The notes beneath the pieces are model-generated. The model had not been told where the DNA came from, did not search any database, and saw only the letters and a program-made list of their open reading frames with translations. Positions 1 to 8,379 of a stretch of 21,258 nucleotides of DNA are shown in pieces (position 1 is the first letter of the stretch; every line of letters starts with the position of its first letter). The stretch lies in NCBI GenBank assembly GCA_012520135.1, contig JAAYOX010000019.1, positions 1 through 21,258 on the forward strand, written 5' to 3'. This DNA comes from Clostridia bacterium. Lineage in GTDB: Bacteria > Bacillota > DULZ01. The translations under genes and the position numbers were made by a program.

Positions 1-1367
1 GTGTTATAAGCAAAAGCCTTTAATTCACTGTAGTGGGTAGTAGCCACGATTCTGGCTCCTGCCGAATGGAGGGTATTTAAAATAGCCATTGCCAAGGCTG
101 CTCCCTCGGTAGGATCAGTACCGGCTCCCAACTCATCCAAGAGTACCAGGCTGGACGGGCCCGCTTCCTTCACGATAAACACTAAATTCTTCATGTGGCT
201 GGAAAATGTGCTCAAGGACTGCTCGATACTCTGTTCATCACCAATATCGGCGAAGATCTTGTCAAAAACACACAACTCCGTTTCCGGCTCTGCCGGAATA
301 TGCAATCCGCACTGAGCCATTAAACAAAGAAGCCCACAAGTCTTAAGGGCCACGGTCTTTCCCCCGGTATTGGGACCGGTAATAATCAATGTTTGAAAGT
401 CTTTACCCAGTTCCAAATCCAACGGAACTACTTTGCCACTGATTAAAGGATGTCTTCCCTTTACAATCCGCAAATACGCCTTAGTATTAAACGATGGCCG
501 GGAGGCAGTCATGACTCCGCTTAATCTTGCCTTAGCCACCAGGAAGTCAAATCTTCCCAGGGCTTCCAGAGTTGTTTGCAATTCTTGTTCATAAGAACTG
601 ATTTTGGCAGAAAGGGCAGCCAACAAAGCCTCTACTTCCTTCTGTTCCTCTAACTGCACTTTCCTCAATTCATTATTAAGGTCAACAATAGCCATTGGCT
701 CGATAAATAGGGTAGCTCCGCTGGCCGACTGATCATGTACTAAACCGGGCATTTTGCTTCGATACTCCTGTTTTACAGGCAATACATAACGGTCTCCACG
801 CATGGTAATCAGCGTCTCTTGAAGAACCTTTTGGTATTCCCCTGAACGAATAATGCTCTCCAATTTGCTTTTTATTCTGTCCTGGACCTCATGTATTTTT
901 CGCCTCAGTCGAAATAAGGTGGGTGAAGCATCATCTTTGACCTTGGCATCTTCGCCGATGATACCGGTGATGGCCTGTTCCACTTCAGTGAGATCTAATA
1001 ATTGCTTACTCAGTTCTTTTAGCCTGGGGTAATCTTCCTTTACCTTAGCGAAAAAATTCCTCAACCGCCGACCGGCTTGAACCGTATCCAGCACTTCGAT
1101 TAATTCGTTTGGCTGTAATACAGCACCTCTGGTAACCCGCCAGAGGTGCCCACGAATATCCCGGACTCCTCCCAAGGAAAAAGTAGGGTGAAGTCGGAGA
1201 AGATCAGTGGCTTCACCGGTTTCCTGCTGCCAAATCTGTATCTCCTCTAAGTCCGTGCTGGGCACCAGCTCCTTAACCAACTCCCTCCCCAGAGACGAAG
1301 CACACATATCCTCCAGGCGAGCCAATATTTTAGGCAATTCCAGTTTTTCAATGCTGAAATAAGGCAT
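1..1367 (-). CDS. mutS2: MutS2 family ATPase, N-terminal 455 residues (cut by window edge)
   Basis: MutS2 is a MutS-like ATPase without the mismatch-recognition domain. In Firmicutes it has been linked to suppression of homologous recombination and to rescue of collided ribosomes. The visible part starts MPYFSIEKLE and holds the coiled-coil/lever region (about residues 1-300), then the ATPase: Walker A GPNTGGKT at 331-338, Walker B LVLLDE at 407-412 followed by LGAGTDP, and the TTHYSELK switch at 443-450. The reading frame is open to base 1, so the C-terminal linker and Smr nuclease domain lie outside the window. The start at 1367 is preceded by AGAGGTG with 5-6 bases spacing, and this RBS overlaps the end of the upstream U32 gene (10-base gap), so the two are probably co-transcribed. 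Identity is secure; the presence of the Smr domain is not visible here. Confidence 0.95.
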   Translation of the reverse strand, partial: MPYFSIEKLELPKILARLEDMCASSLGRELVKELVPSTDLEEIQIWQQETGEATDLLRLHPTFSLGGVRDIRGHLWRVTRGAVLQPNELIEVLDTVQAGRRLRNFFAKVKEDYPRLKELSKQLLDLTEVEQAITGIIGEDAKVKDDASPTLFRLRRKIHEVQDRIKSKLESIIRSGEYQKVLQETLITMRGDRYVLPVKQEYRSKMPGLVHDQSASGATLFIEPMAIVDLNNELRKVQLEEQKEVEALLAALSAKISSYEQELQTTLEALGRFDFLVAKARLSGVMTASRPSFNTKAYLRIVKGRHPLISGKVVPLDLELGKDFQTLIITGPNTGGKTVALKTCGLLCLMAQCGLHIPAEPETELCVFDKIFADIGDEQSIEQSLSTFSSHMKNLVFIVKEAGPSSLVLLDELGAGTDPTEGAALAMAILNTLHSAGARIVATTHYSELKAFAYN

Positions 1368-1377
1368 GGTTTCACCT

Positions 1378-3891
1378 CTATACACCGCGAAAATAATGGC
1401 CTTTTGTCAAACCATGATGAGATAACTCAGCCAACAGATGCCGCAGTTCCTCCCCATTGAACTTTTGGCCATATTCAAGCTCATTTAGGGCTTTGCGATA
1501 AATGCCGGTGGTTTTCCTCACATACTCCTCAGCCTGCCCCCGGGCCTCAATCCGTAATCGATGATATCCCAGCTCCCTGAAATGAGGGAGATGCTCAATG
1601 AGACAAAGATCCTGGGAATTGAAAATATGCATCCTGCAAAACTGATCCATTTCTACGGGGAAATAATAGTTTTTACGATCCCGTAATCTAAAACTTTTGC
1701 CTTTGCAGGGTCCGGAACAAGGCTGATTTTCTGTCCGGCAACCAACTACGCCGCCTACTACACAATGCTCAGATATCATTAAGGGCAAGGCCCCTTGTAC
1801 TATCCCCTCTAATTCCAGCTTTGGAGGCACACAAAGATCCTTGATTTCCTGAAAAGTCAATTCAGGGGACAAAGTGATACATTCAACCCATTGATCCGCC
1901 AGGAAGCGAATACTAAAATCATTCATTAAGTTTAATGAATAATCCAGTACCAAAGGCAGTCCGGGAAAACGTTCTCTTACCCACCGGACACCTCCTGGAT
2001 TACTGACCACTACACCGGACACCGGTAGCCTTTCTATTTCCTTGGCTATTCTCCCCAAAGCCGGCTCATTACTGTCCAACCACAACCTGGGGAGACCGTA
2101 ATATACCTGAACACCACGTTTCCCGGCTTCTTTGACGGAATCTCCATAATCGCCAAGGTCGAATCTCTTGCTGCGAAAGCGTTCCCCACTGATATATACA
2201 CAATCTGCCCCGGCAGATACAGCTGCCTCCAGTGACTGGGGATCCCCCACACTGACGGACAATTTAGGTGAGCTTTGAGAATGAGCCTTCTCCCTACATT
2301 CAAGAGAAGCAATTACTCGATTAAAACGGTCCTCATTAAAAGGAACGGGTATTCCTTTGTGCCTGTTTCGATCCAATTGGGCAATAGCCTTACGTCTTAA
2401 ATCATTCAATTCACTGAGAGGCACCATCAGGTTATGGGGCAGATCCAATTCCAGCTCTTCCAGTACATAATCCGTAGTACCTAAACGTCCCAGCTGCTTT
2501 GCCAAGACTTCTTTAGTGAGAGGCCTTTTTTGGGCTTCTTCAGCCAAAAAATCCGTTAATGCCCGGCCTTCATTCCCTTCATGATCCTTTACGATTAACT
2601 GCAGCGGTTCCCCAAGGGAACCGCTGACGCTCATTTTCAGCGGAGTTTTAGGTATTTCCATTTCCTCGTCCATTCCGGCTTGAGCCATGGTCATTAACTC
2701 TGCATCATGAGTTTTGAATACCCGATCTCCCGACCTGGCTTGAACCGGAGCTTCGATTTCCACTAAACTGCCGGCGGCAGCATGAGACACCTTGGACCCA
2801 TCAAGGAAGATTTCCTTAACGGTAACTCCGGTCCTTCCCCCTTTAGACACCCAATATTCAATACCGTCTCCAACATTTAAGGGTTGATCCAGCTTAACTG
2901 CTGCCAATTTCTTCTTGGCATTTATCTTATTGATCCTTCCTAATAAAATTCCTCTGTTATTAGGTCTTTGGTAGCTGATTAAATTGCCCCCTGGATTCTG
3001 ATGATAATACCCGGTAGTAAAGTCCCGGTTGAAGATCTGTGCCAGCTGCCTCTTTTCCTCCGAGGTTGCCTGATACCCTTCCGGATCAGCCAGGCAACGG
3101 TCTAATGCCTTCCGGTAGACCCGGATCACTGTTGCCACGTATTCGGGACGTTTCATTCGACCTTCGAATTTTAGGGAATGGACCCCACTGGCTACCAATT
3201 CCGGCAGGAGATCGATGGTGGCCAAGTCTTTAGGACTTAACAAGTAATCCCCTTCCGCCTTAATTGGCTTGCCGGAAGCAGTCTCCAAACCATAAGGTAA
3301 CCGGCAAGGTTGGGCACATCTTCCTCTATTGCCGCTCCGGCCTCCAATCATACTACTCATCAAACACTGCCCTGAATAGCAGATACATAGAGCTCCATGA
3401 ACAAAAACTTCCAGTTCCAGGTCGCAGCCCCGGCGGATTGTAACAATATCCTTAAAGGACAGCTCCCTGGCCAGTACGATCCTTTCCAACCCTTTGTCTG
3501 CAAAAAACTTAGCTCCCTGCAGGTTGTGAATTGTCATCTGGGTACTGCCATGGAGTTTCAGTTCAGGAATTGTTTCTTTAGCCAGCATAAGTAACCCCAA
3601 GTCCTGAACGATGATCCCGTCAACACCGATGTGATACAAAAACTTCAAATAGTGAAGTGCTGTTTCCAACTCCTCGTTGTGAAGCAATATATTTACAGTT
3701 ACATAGACCTTTACTTGCCGGCTATGGGCCCATCTAACTGCCTTTTCCAGTTCCTGTTCATCAAAATTTGCAGCATTCTGCCGTGCATTAAACAACTTGC
3801 CACCCAGATAAACAGCGTCGGCTCCGTTTAAAATAGCCGCTTTAAAGGCTTCCATGCTCCCGGCAGGAGCAAGTATTTCCGGTTTATGCAT
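1378..3891 (-). CDS. Double-domain U32 family protein (U32 - DUF3656 - U32-like), RlhA-type
   Basis: A protein of 837 aa. U32 proteins were named collagenase-like peptidases, but characterised members (RlhA on 23S rRNA; TrhP and its Bacillus relatives on tRNA U34) are RNA hydroxylation factors carrying an iron-sulfur cluster. Residues about 1-290 form the first U32 domain, opening HKPEILAPAGS, with EVFVHGALCICYSGQC and GNRGRCAQPCR giving Cys 169, 171, 176, 192 and 196. The middle section (about 310-535) resembles DUF3656, as in RlhA. The last 270 residues are a second, diverged U32-like repeat that again has five cysteines (EHC, VGC, QPC, GPC, QFC). RlhA of E. coli is about 650 aa, so the C-terminal repeat is extra. 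The ATG at 3891 overlaps the NIF3-like gene by 8 bases and starts exactly where U32 homology begins; an upstream ATG at 3933 would add 14 unconserved residues. The RNA substrate is unknown. Confidence 0.85.
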   Translation of the reverse strand: MHKPEILAPAGSMEAFKAAILNGADAVYLGGKLFNARQNAANFDEQELEKAVRWAHSRQVKVYVTVNILLHNEELETALHYLKFLYHIGVDGIIVQDLGLLMLAKETIPELKLHGSTQMTIHNLQGAKFFADKGLERIVLARELSFKDIVTIRRGCDLELEVFVHGALCICYSGQCLMSSMIGGRSGNRGRCAQPCRLPYGLETASGKPIKAEGDYLLSPKDLATIDLLPELVASGVHSLKFEGRMKRPEYVATVIRVYRKALDRCLADPEGYQATSEEKRQLAQIFNRDFTTGYYHQNPGGNLISYQRPNNRGILLGRINKINAKKKLAAVKLDQPLNVGDGIEYWVSKGGRTGVTVKEIFLDGSKVSHAAAGSLVEIEAPVQARSGDRVFKTHDAELMTMAQAGMDEEMEIPKTPLKMSVSGSLGEPLQLIVKDHEGNEGRALTDFLAEEAQKRPLTKEVLAKQLGRLGTTDYVLEELELDLPHNLMVPLSELNDLRRKAIAQLDRNRHKGIPVPFNEDRFNRVIASLECREKAHSQSSPKLSVSVGDPQSLEAAVSAGADCVYISGERFRSKRFDLGDYGDSVKEAGKRGVQVYYGLPRLWLDSNEPALGRIAKEIERLPVSGVVVSNPGGVRWVRERFPGLPLVLDYSLNLMNDFSIRFLADQWVECITLSPELTFQEIKDLCVPPKLELEGIVQGALPLMISEHCVVGGVVGCRTENQPCSGPCKGKSFRLRDRKNYYFPVEMDQFCRMHIFNSQDLCLIEHLPHFRELGYHRLRIEARGQAEEYVRKTTGIYRKALNELEYGQKFNGEELRHLLAELSHHGLTKGHYFRGV

Positions 3892-4828
3892 TTCTGCTAA
3901 CCCTATCCAAACCGGAACAAGCCAGCACTTCAATGCCCCGCTGTTCCAAAGCGTCCAGGAAAAGGTTCATCCCTAAAGAGTCGCTGGCAATATGTCCTGC
4001 TACTACAACATTCAAATGGGCTTTTTCAGCCTCCTTACGATGTTTTTCCGACATATGCATTTCCACGATAGTGCCAACTCCTGCTTGAACCAGTTTTTCA
4101 TAGGCAGCTTCAGAACCGCTGGTACCTCCGGTCATATTGACCACGATCTTGCCACATCTTCTCTCTTTACTTCCCACAAAAACCTGTGGACCCGCATTGT
4201 TTTTAGTGGCATTGGCATACTCGGGAATCTCTTTCAGTACCTTGATTAGGTCTGCTATTTTCTTAGGCTGTTTTTCCTCAATGAAGTTGGTCAAATAATC
4301 GTTCACCAAATTATCCGCCGGGGTGTGGACACACATAAAAGCTATATCTAACAAACGGGCAGCATCAACGGTTTTCTGGTGGTTGATGGGAGAAAGCCCT
4401 CTTTGGACTTCACTGATTCTACCGCTCATCAAGCTTTCAGCCACGTTAATTGGTACTCCCAGCATTTCCATAATGTCCTCCTGTAAATGCATCACATCGT
4501 GGAGTGCAGCAAATGCCTTCCCTTCAGGATGATGGGCAACAATTAAGTCTATGTTTTGCAGGCGATCCGCCAGCAGTACTTCTCCCACTTCAATATCGAT
4601 ACCGGCTAAAACCCGTTTAACCGGCCGGTCCAACTTCCCATACAAAATGCGGGTATCACTGTAAGGGTTAGAAAGCTGCTCCTGATCGAATTCTTTTTGC
4701 TCCTCTTCCTTCATCTCATCAAATTTCTTTTTGTTTTCATCTAATACGGCTTTAGCGGCAGCCTTGCCCCGGGGATCCTTTTCCATCCCCATTTGAACTG
4801 CCAATCGATAAATCTCTTGTAATAACAT
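3884..4828 (-). CDS. NIF3-like (DUF34) metal-binding protein
   Basis: A protein of 314 aa related to the NIF3/DUF34 family, also annotated as GTP cyclohydrolase I type 2-like. These proteins form rings and bind two metal ions; their role is still unclear. The metal-ligand signatures are present: AHHPEG (His 99, His 100), VHTPADN (His 168, Asp 172) and AGHIASD (His 279, Asp 283, where many members have Glu). Before the NIF3 core is a charged stretch rich in Lys and Glu (about residues 20-55), which is not typical of the short E. coli YbgI form, and the large insertion domain of Bacillus YqfO is absent. The ATG at 4828 follows GAGGTG by 6 bases and is preferred to an in-frame GTG at 4837 that lies inside that RBS. 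The gene is 17 bases from mpg and overlaps the U32 gene by 8 bases, so it is probably in an operon with both. Family assignment is good; function is open. Confidence 0.8.
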   Translation of the reverse strand: MLLQEIYRLAVQMGMEKDPRGKAAAKAVLDENKKKFDEMKEEEQKEFDQEQLSNPYSDTRILYGKLDRPVKRVLAGIDIEVGEVLLADRLQNIDLIVAHHPEGKAFAALHDVMHLQEDIMEMLGVPINVAESLMSGRISEVQRGLSPINHQKTVDAARLLDIAFMCVHTPADNLVNDYLTNFIEEKQPKKIADLIKVLKEIPEYANATKNNAGPQVFVGSKERRCGKIVVNMTGGTSGSEAAYEKLVQAGVGTIVEMHMSEKHRKEAEKAHLNVVVAGHIASDSLGMNLFLDALEQRGIEVLACSGLDRVSRNA

Positions 4829-4845
4829 TGATAACACCTCGCAAA

Positions 4846-5457
4846 TTATTTTTTTGATACAAATTGATTACCAGCCAAGTAAAACCGAAGAGGCCAGTCC
4901 ACGGCTTTACTGATACCTATTCGAGGAGCAGTTATTATTCTCTCCTCTGGACTTAATTTCCCTGGAGAAACTCCTACAGGACCTGTTAACAAAGATTGAC
5001 CGTCAAAGGTTTTATCAAATCCCATGGCGGTAGCCAGTTTACCGGGACCGCTGCATAAATCCCGTAGCTTATTTTTACCTCGCCTTTTACGCATTATTTC
5101 GATGCCCTCAACAGGTTCCAAGGCCCTGATCAAGACTGCGGCAGGTACTTCCGGCATATCTGTGGTTATATTAAAACAGTAATACATGCCATAGATGATG
5201 TAAACGTAAATTCGCCCGGCAGTGCCAAACATACTTTTGCAACGGGGTGTGATTCCTCTGCAAGAATGGCAGGCGGGATCATTTTGACCTAAGTATGCTT
5301 CCGTTTCCACAATTCTGCCCGCCACCATGCCTTCCGGATGGCGATGAAATAAGTAATGGCCTAAAAGCTCTTTAGCTACTAAAGTAGTTTCTCTTTCATA
5401 AAAAGACAGTGGCAGTACTTCTTCCGGATTCCAACTAGCTACCATCGTTCCCGACAT
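4846..5457 (-). CDS. 3-methyladenine DNA glycosylase (AAG/MPG family)
   Basis: A 203-aa DNA repair enzyme that removes alkylated and deaminated purines such as 3-methyladenine and hypoxanthine, starting base-excision repair. The family fingerprint is complete: ETEAY at 51-55 (Glu 53 matches the catalytic Glu 125 of human AAG, Tyr 55 its Tyr 127), His 64 (human His 136), YVYIIYGMYYCFN with Tyr 89 at the position of the intercalating Tyr 162, LCSGPGKL at 134-141 and a C-terminal GISKAVDWPLRFYLAGN. Length is normal for the bacterial form. The start at 5457 has GGGGG only a few bases upstream; a second in-frame ATG four codons later (MVASWN) is possible. The gene begins just beyond the zapA terminator, so it should have its own promoter, but no convincing one is seen. 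It is the first gene of the mpg-NIF3-U32-mutS2 cluster. Confidence 0.92.
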   Translation of the reverse strand: MSGTMVASWNPEEVLPLSFYERETTLVAKELLGHYLFHRHPEGMVAGRIVETEAYLGQNDPACHSCRGITPRCKSMFGTAGRIYVYIIYGMYYCFNITTDMPEVPAAVLIRALEPVEGIEIMRKRRGKNKLRDLCSGPGKLATAMGFDKTFDGQSLLTGPVGVSPGKLSPEERIITAPRIGISKAVDWPLRFYLAGNQFVSKK

Positions 5458-5520
5458 TCCCCCACTCTCACCCGCTTGTTCCTTATAATAGTGTACCCAA
5501 AGGCTTTAAAGAAGATCAAC

Positions 5521-5546
5521 AAAAAACCTCACGAACGTGAGGTTTT
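5521..5546 (-). terminator. Rho-independent terminator of the pheST-zapA unit
   Basis: On the minus strand this reads AAAACCTCACG-TT-CGTGAGG followed by TTTTTT. The 7-bp GC-rich stem (up to 11 with flanking A/T pairs) lies 10 bases after the zapA stop codon, and its T-run points in the zapA direction. It separates the pheS-pheT-zapA unit from mpg. The A-run on the other side makes it potentially bidirectional. Confidence 0.85.
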
Positions 5547-5555
5547 AGCCTTATT

Positions 5556-5837
5556 CTATTTAATGCCGACACCTTTTTTCGTTTCTTCAATCAAATTCAG
5601 GAGTTCCTCATACTCTTGCCGCACCTTAAACAACTCATCAGCCAGATTTAAAGCAGTCAGCACTGCAACTTTGCCGGCACTCAAGCTGGGACTCATTCTA
5701 TGAATCTCCCGCATTTTATGATCCAGAAAAGATGCCAACTGTTGAATATAATCCTCTTCTTCCAGGCTCCTTACCACATACTCCTGATCGAAGATGGAGA
5801 CTGCAACACGTTTCTTCTCTTTTGCAATTTCCGCCAT
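5556..5837 (-). CDS. zapA: Cell division protein ZapA
   Basis: A 93-aa protein of the ZapA family, which binds FtsZ in the cytoplasm and promotes bundling and stability of the Z-ring. The N-terminal head (VAVSIFDQEYVVRS, about residues 10-23) matches the family's first strand region. The rest is the predicted helical coiled coil (about 45-88), including the conserved VAVLTALNLADELF segment. Length is usual for the small Gram-positive ZapA. The start at 5837 follows GGAGGT by about 8 bases. It lies 93 bases after pheT with no promoter or terminator that I can support in between, so it is probably transcribed with pheST, an arrangement also seen in Bacillus. Confidence 0.92.
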   Translation of the reverse strand: MAEIAKEKKRVAVSIFDQEYVVRSLEEEDYIQQLASFLDHKMREIHRMSPSLSAGKVAVLTALNLADELFKVRQEYEELLNLIEETKKGVGIK

Positions 5838-5930
5838 AAAGCTGACCTCCTATATTTAAAGGCCTCCATATATGTTCTTCATTCGCTGAAACAGAGGAAA
5901 ATCCTGCAAATAAATCGACATCTTACTACA

Positions 5931-8351
5931 TTATCTAAAGTCGGCACCTAATTGCTCTTTGATCGCTTCCTTGATTTTATCATGGAGTTGATTCACTTCT
6001 TCGTCTGTCAGGGTCCTTTCAGCATCCTGGTAGGTAATGCCATAAGCAAGACTCTTCCAGCCTGCCGGTACCTGGGGTCCCCGGTATACATCGAACAACT
6101 CATAGCTGGCAACTAAAGATCCACCTATCTCCCGGATAACCTGGCCGATCCTATCGGAACTGACTTCTTCAGGCAGCAGGACGGCCATGTGCCGGTCTAC
6201 ACTGGGAAATCTGGGTATTGGCGTAAAACGAATTTCCTTCTTATCCAGGGCTGCAATCCTTTCCAAATCCAGGTAGCCAATATATACCCGCTGGCTGAAC
6301 CCGTAGTTTTCTTGAACATCGGGGTGTAATTCTCCCATCTCGCCAATGACCTGATCCCGGTACAGCACTTCCGCGCCTCTCCCGGGATGAAGGAACGGCT
6401 TACCGGTAATTGGTTTAAATGATAGTTTGGTGCCCAATACTTGTTCAATCAAGTACTCAAGCATACCCTTCAAATGATAAAAATCTAATTCCTGAACCGG
6501 CCAGGACCAACCGGGCTTAAACTGACCGCTAATTAAGATGCCCAATTGGAGCCGCTCCTGGGGCAGGGGACCGGAGACAGAAGGTAAAAACACTCTTCCC
6601 ACTTCAAATAAACTCAGAGCCGTTTGCCTGCGGCTGAAATTTCTTTCGGCTGCACCCAATAAACCGGGTAACAAACTGGTACGCATCACGCTCTGTTCTT
6701 CTGTTAAAGGATTAGCGATTTGCACCACTTGCCGCCAGGGGTGTTCCTGGGGCAAATTTAACTTATCAAAGGACTGGGGGTTGATGAAACTATAGGAAAC
6801 AATTTCCGTCAAACCCAAAGCCGCTGCTGTATCTACAACCGTATCATGTAAAGATTGTAGCGGGGTCTTTTGCTCAGGAGTCATTTCACTTTTGGGCATG
6901 GTAACGGGAATTTTATTATAGCCATACAACCGGGCCACTTCTTCGATCAAGTCGATTTCCCTGGTAATATCTTGTCTATAACTGGGAATCAGGTAACGAA
7001 TAGAATCCCCCTCTTCCTGAAGTACGGTAAAATCAAGCTGACTGATAAAATTTTTGATCTCCTGAGTGGTAAAATCCGTTCCCAAGATCTGGTTAGTTCG
7101 TTTAGTTCGTAGGGTAATTTCATAGGATTCCCAGGGATGAGGATAAACATCAATAATCCCCATCTTGCCTTTACCTGCACCCATTTCTTCCATCAATTGA
7201 ACGGCTCGCAATGCCGCAAAAAGGGCTCCTTCCCGGTTAACCCCCTTTTCAAACCGGCTGGAAGCTTCCGAACGAAGTCCCAGTTTCCTGGCCGTCTTCC
7301 GAATAGACATATTATCAAAATGAGCTGATTCCAAAAGAACTGTTTTAGTTGCATCAGTAACTTCCGTCTCCAAACCACCCATAACCCCGGCGATACCCAC
7401 AGCCCGGTCCTCATCAGCGATAACTAACATCTCGGGATCCAAACGGCGCAAAACCCCATCCAAAGACATCATATTCTCATTAGGCTTGGCCCGGCGGACA
7501 ATAATCTTGCGGCCGTGCAAAGTATCATAATCAAAAGCATGAAGGGGCTGTCCCGTTTCCAACATGACAAAGTTGGTCACATCAACTACGTTATTAATGG
7601 GTCGCATCCCGGCAGCCAGGAGACATTGTTGCATCCACCTGGGGGAAGGCCCTAATTGTATATCTTCGATCATCAAGGCAATATACCGGCTGCACAAATC
7701 GTCCGCCTCAATCTCTACGGAACAAGGCAGCTCTCCTTGCATCCGATCCAGATCCAGGGAAGGAAGATTTAACCGGCTTCCTGTAATGGCTGCTACTTCC
7801 CGGGCCACATTAATCATACTCAAACAATCTGCCCGGTTAGGGGTCAATTCTATTTCAATTACATAATCATCCAATCCCAGGTAGGTAGTCACAGGCATCC
7901 CAATCTGGGCATCAGGCCCCAGGCTCATAATGCCTTCCCGGTCTTCAAGGGAAACCAAGGCTGGGTTGATTTTCAATTCATCAGCGGAACACAGCATGCC
8001 GTAAGAGGGCAATCCACGGAAATTGGCTTTTCTAATTTTGAAGTCCCCGGGCAAAGTAGCTCCCACTACGGCCACAGGCACTAATTGACCTGCGGCTACA
8101 TTAGTTGCCCCTGTCACTATTTGTAACGGTTCCCCCGGCGTACCTACGTCGACGGAACAAACAACCAGTTTATCTGCATTGGGATGAGGCTCTACTTTTA
8201 AAATTTTGCCTACTACAACTTTGTCAATTCCTTCTGCCAAATATTCTACTGAGGCCACTTCAAGACCGGCCATGGTCAGTTTATCAGCTAACTCCATGGG
8301 AGAAACTTTTAGATCTACATATTTTTTTAACCAATTGTACGATACTCGCAT
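5931..8351 (-). CDS. pheT: Phenylalanyl-tRNA synthetase beta subunit
   Basis: The 806-aa beta chain of the alpha2-beta2 PheRS that charges tRNA-Phe in the cytoplasm. Domains in order: N-terminal start MRVSYNWLKKYVDL; the EMAP-type tRNA-binding domain (about 40-150, including HPNADKL and GxPSxGMLCS); the B3/B4 editing region (about 210-390); the B5 DNA-binding-like domain (about 400-475); the inactive catalytic-like core (about 480-690); and a C-terminal FDX-ACB anticodon-binding domain (about 712-806, starting PIPRFPSVDRHMAVLL). Length matches Bacillus PheT. It starts 28 bases after pheS, with AAAGGGA upstream of the ATG. Expression should follow the Phe T-box in front of pheS. Confidence 0.97.
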   Translation of the reverse strand: MRVSYNWLKKYVDLKVSPMELADKLTMAGLEVASVEYLAEGIDKVVVGKILKVEPHPNADKLVVCSVDVGTPGEPLQIVTGATNVAAGQLVPVAVVGATLPGDFKIRKANFRGLPSYGMLCSADELKINPALVSLEDREGIMSLGPDAQIGMPVTTYLGLDDYVIEIELTPNRADCLSMINVAREVAAITGSRLNLPSLDLDRMQGELPCSVEIEADDLCSRYIALMIEDIQLGPSPRWMQQCLLAAGMRPINNVVDVTNFVMLETGQPLHAFDYDTLHGRKIIVRRAKPNENMMSLDGVLRRLDPEMLVIADEDRAVGIAGVMGGLETEVTDATKTVLLESAHFDNMSIRKTARKLGLRSEASSRFEKGVNREGALFAALRAVQLMEEMGAGKGKMGIIDVYPHPWESYEITLRTKRTNQILGTDFTTQEIKNFISQLDFTVLQEEGDSIRYLIPSYRQDITREIDLIEEVARLYGYNKIPVTMPKSEMTPEQKTPLQSLHDTVVDTAAALGLTEIVSYSFINPQSFDKLNLPQEHPWRQVVQIANPLTEEQSVMRTSLLPGLLGAAERNFSRRQTALSLFEVGRVFLPSVSGPLPQERLQLGILISGQFKPGWSWPVQELDFYHLKGMLEYLIEQVLGTKLSFKPITGKPFLHPGRGAEVLYRDQVIGEMGELHPDVQENYGFSQRVYIGYLDLERIAALDKKEIRFTPIPRFPSVDRHMAVLLPEEVSSDRIGQVIREIGGSLVASYELFDVYRGPQVPAGWKSLAYGITYQDAERTLTDEEVNQLHDKIKEAIKEQLGADFR

Positions 8352-8379
8352 TGAAACCGTCCCTTTCTAATCATATTCC

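Noticed and set aside
3889..3933. Longer start for the U32 protein at 3933
   Set aside because: It would add 14 unconserved residues and 50 bases of overlap; conserved U32 sequence begins right after the ATG at 3891.
4826..4837. GTG start at 4837 for the NIF3-like gene
   Set aside because: The GTG is part of the GAGGTG ribosome binding site for the ATG at 4828.
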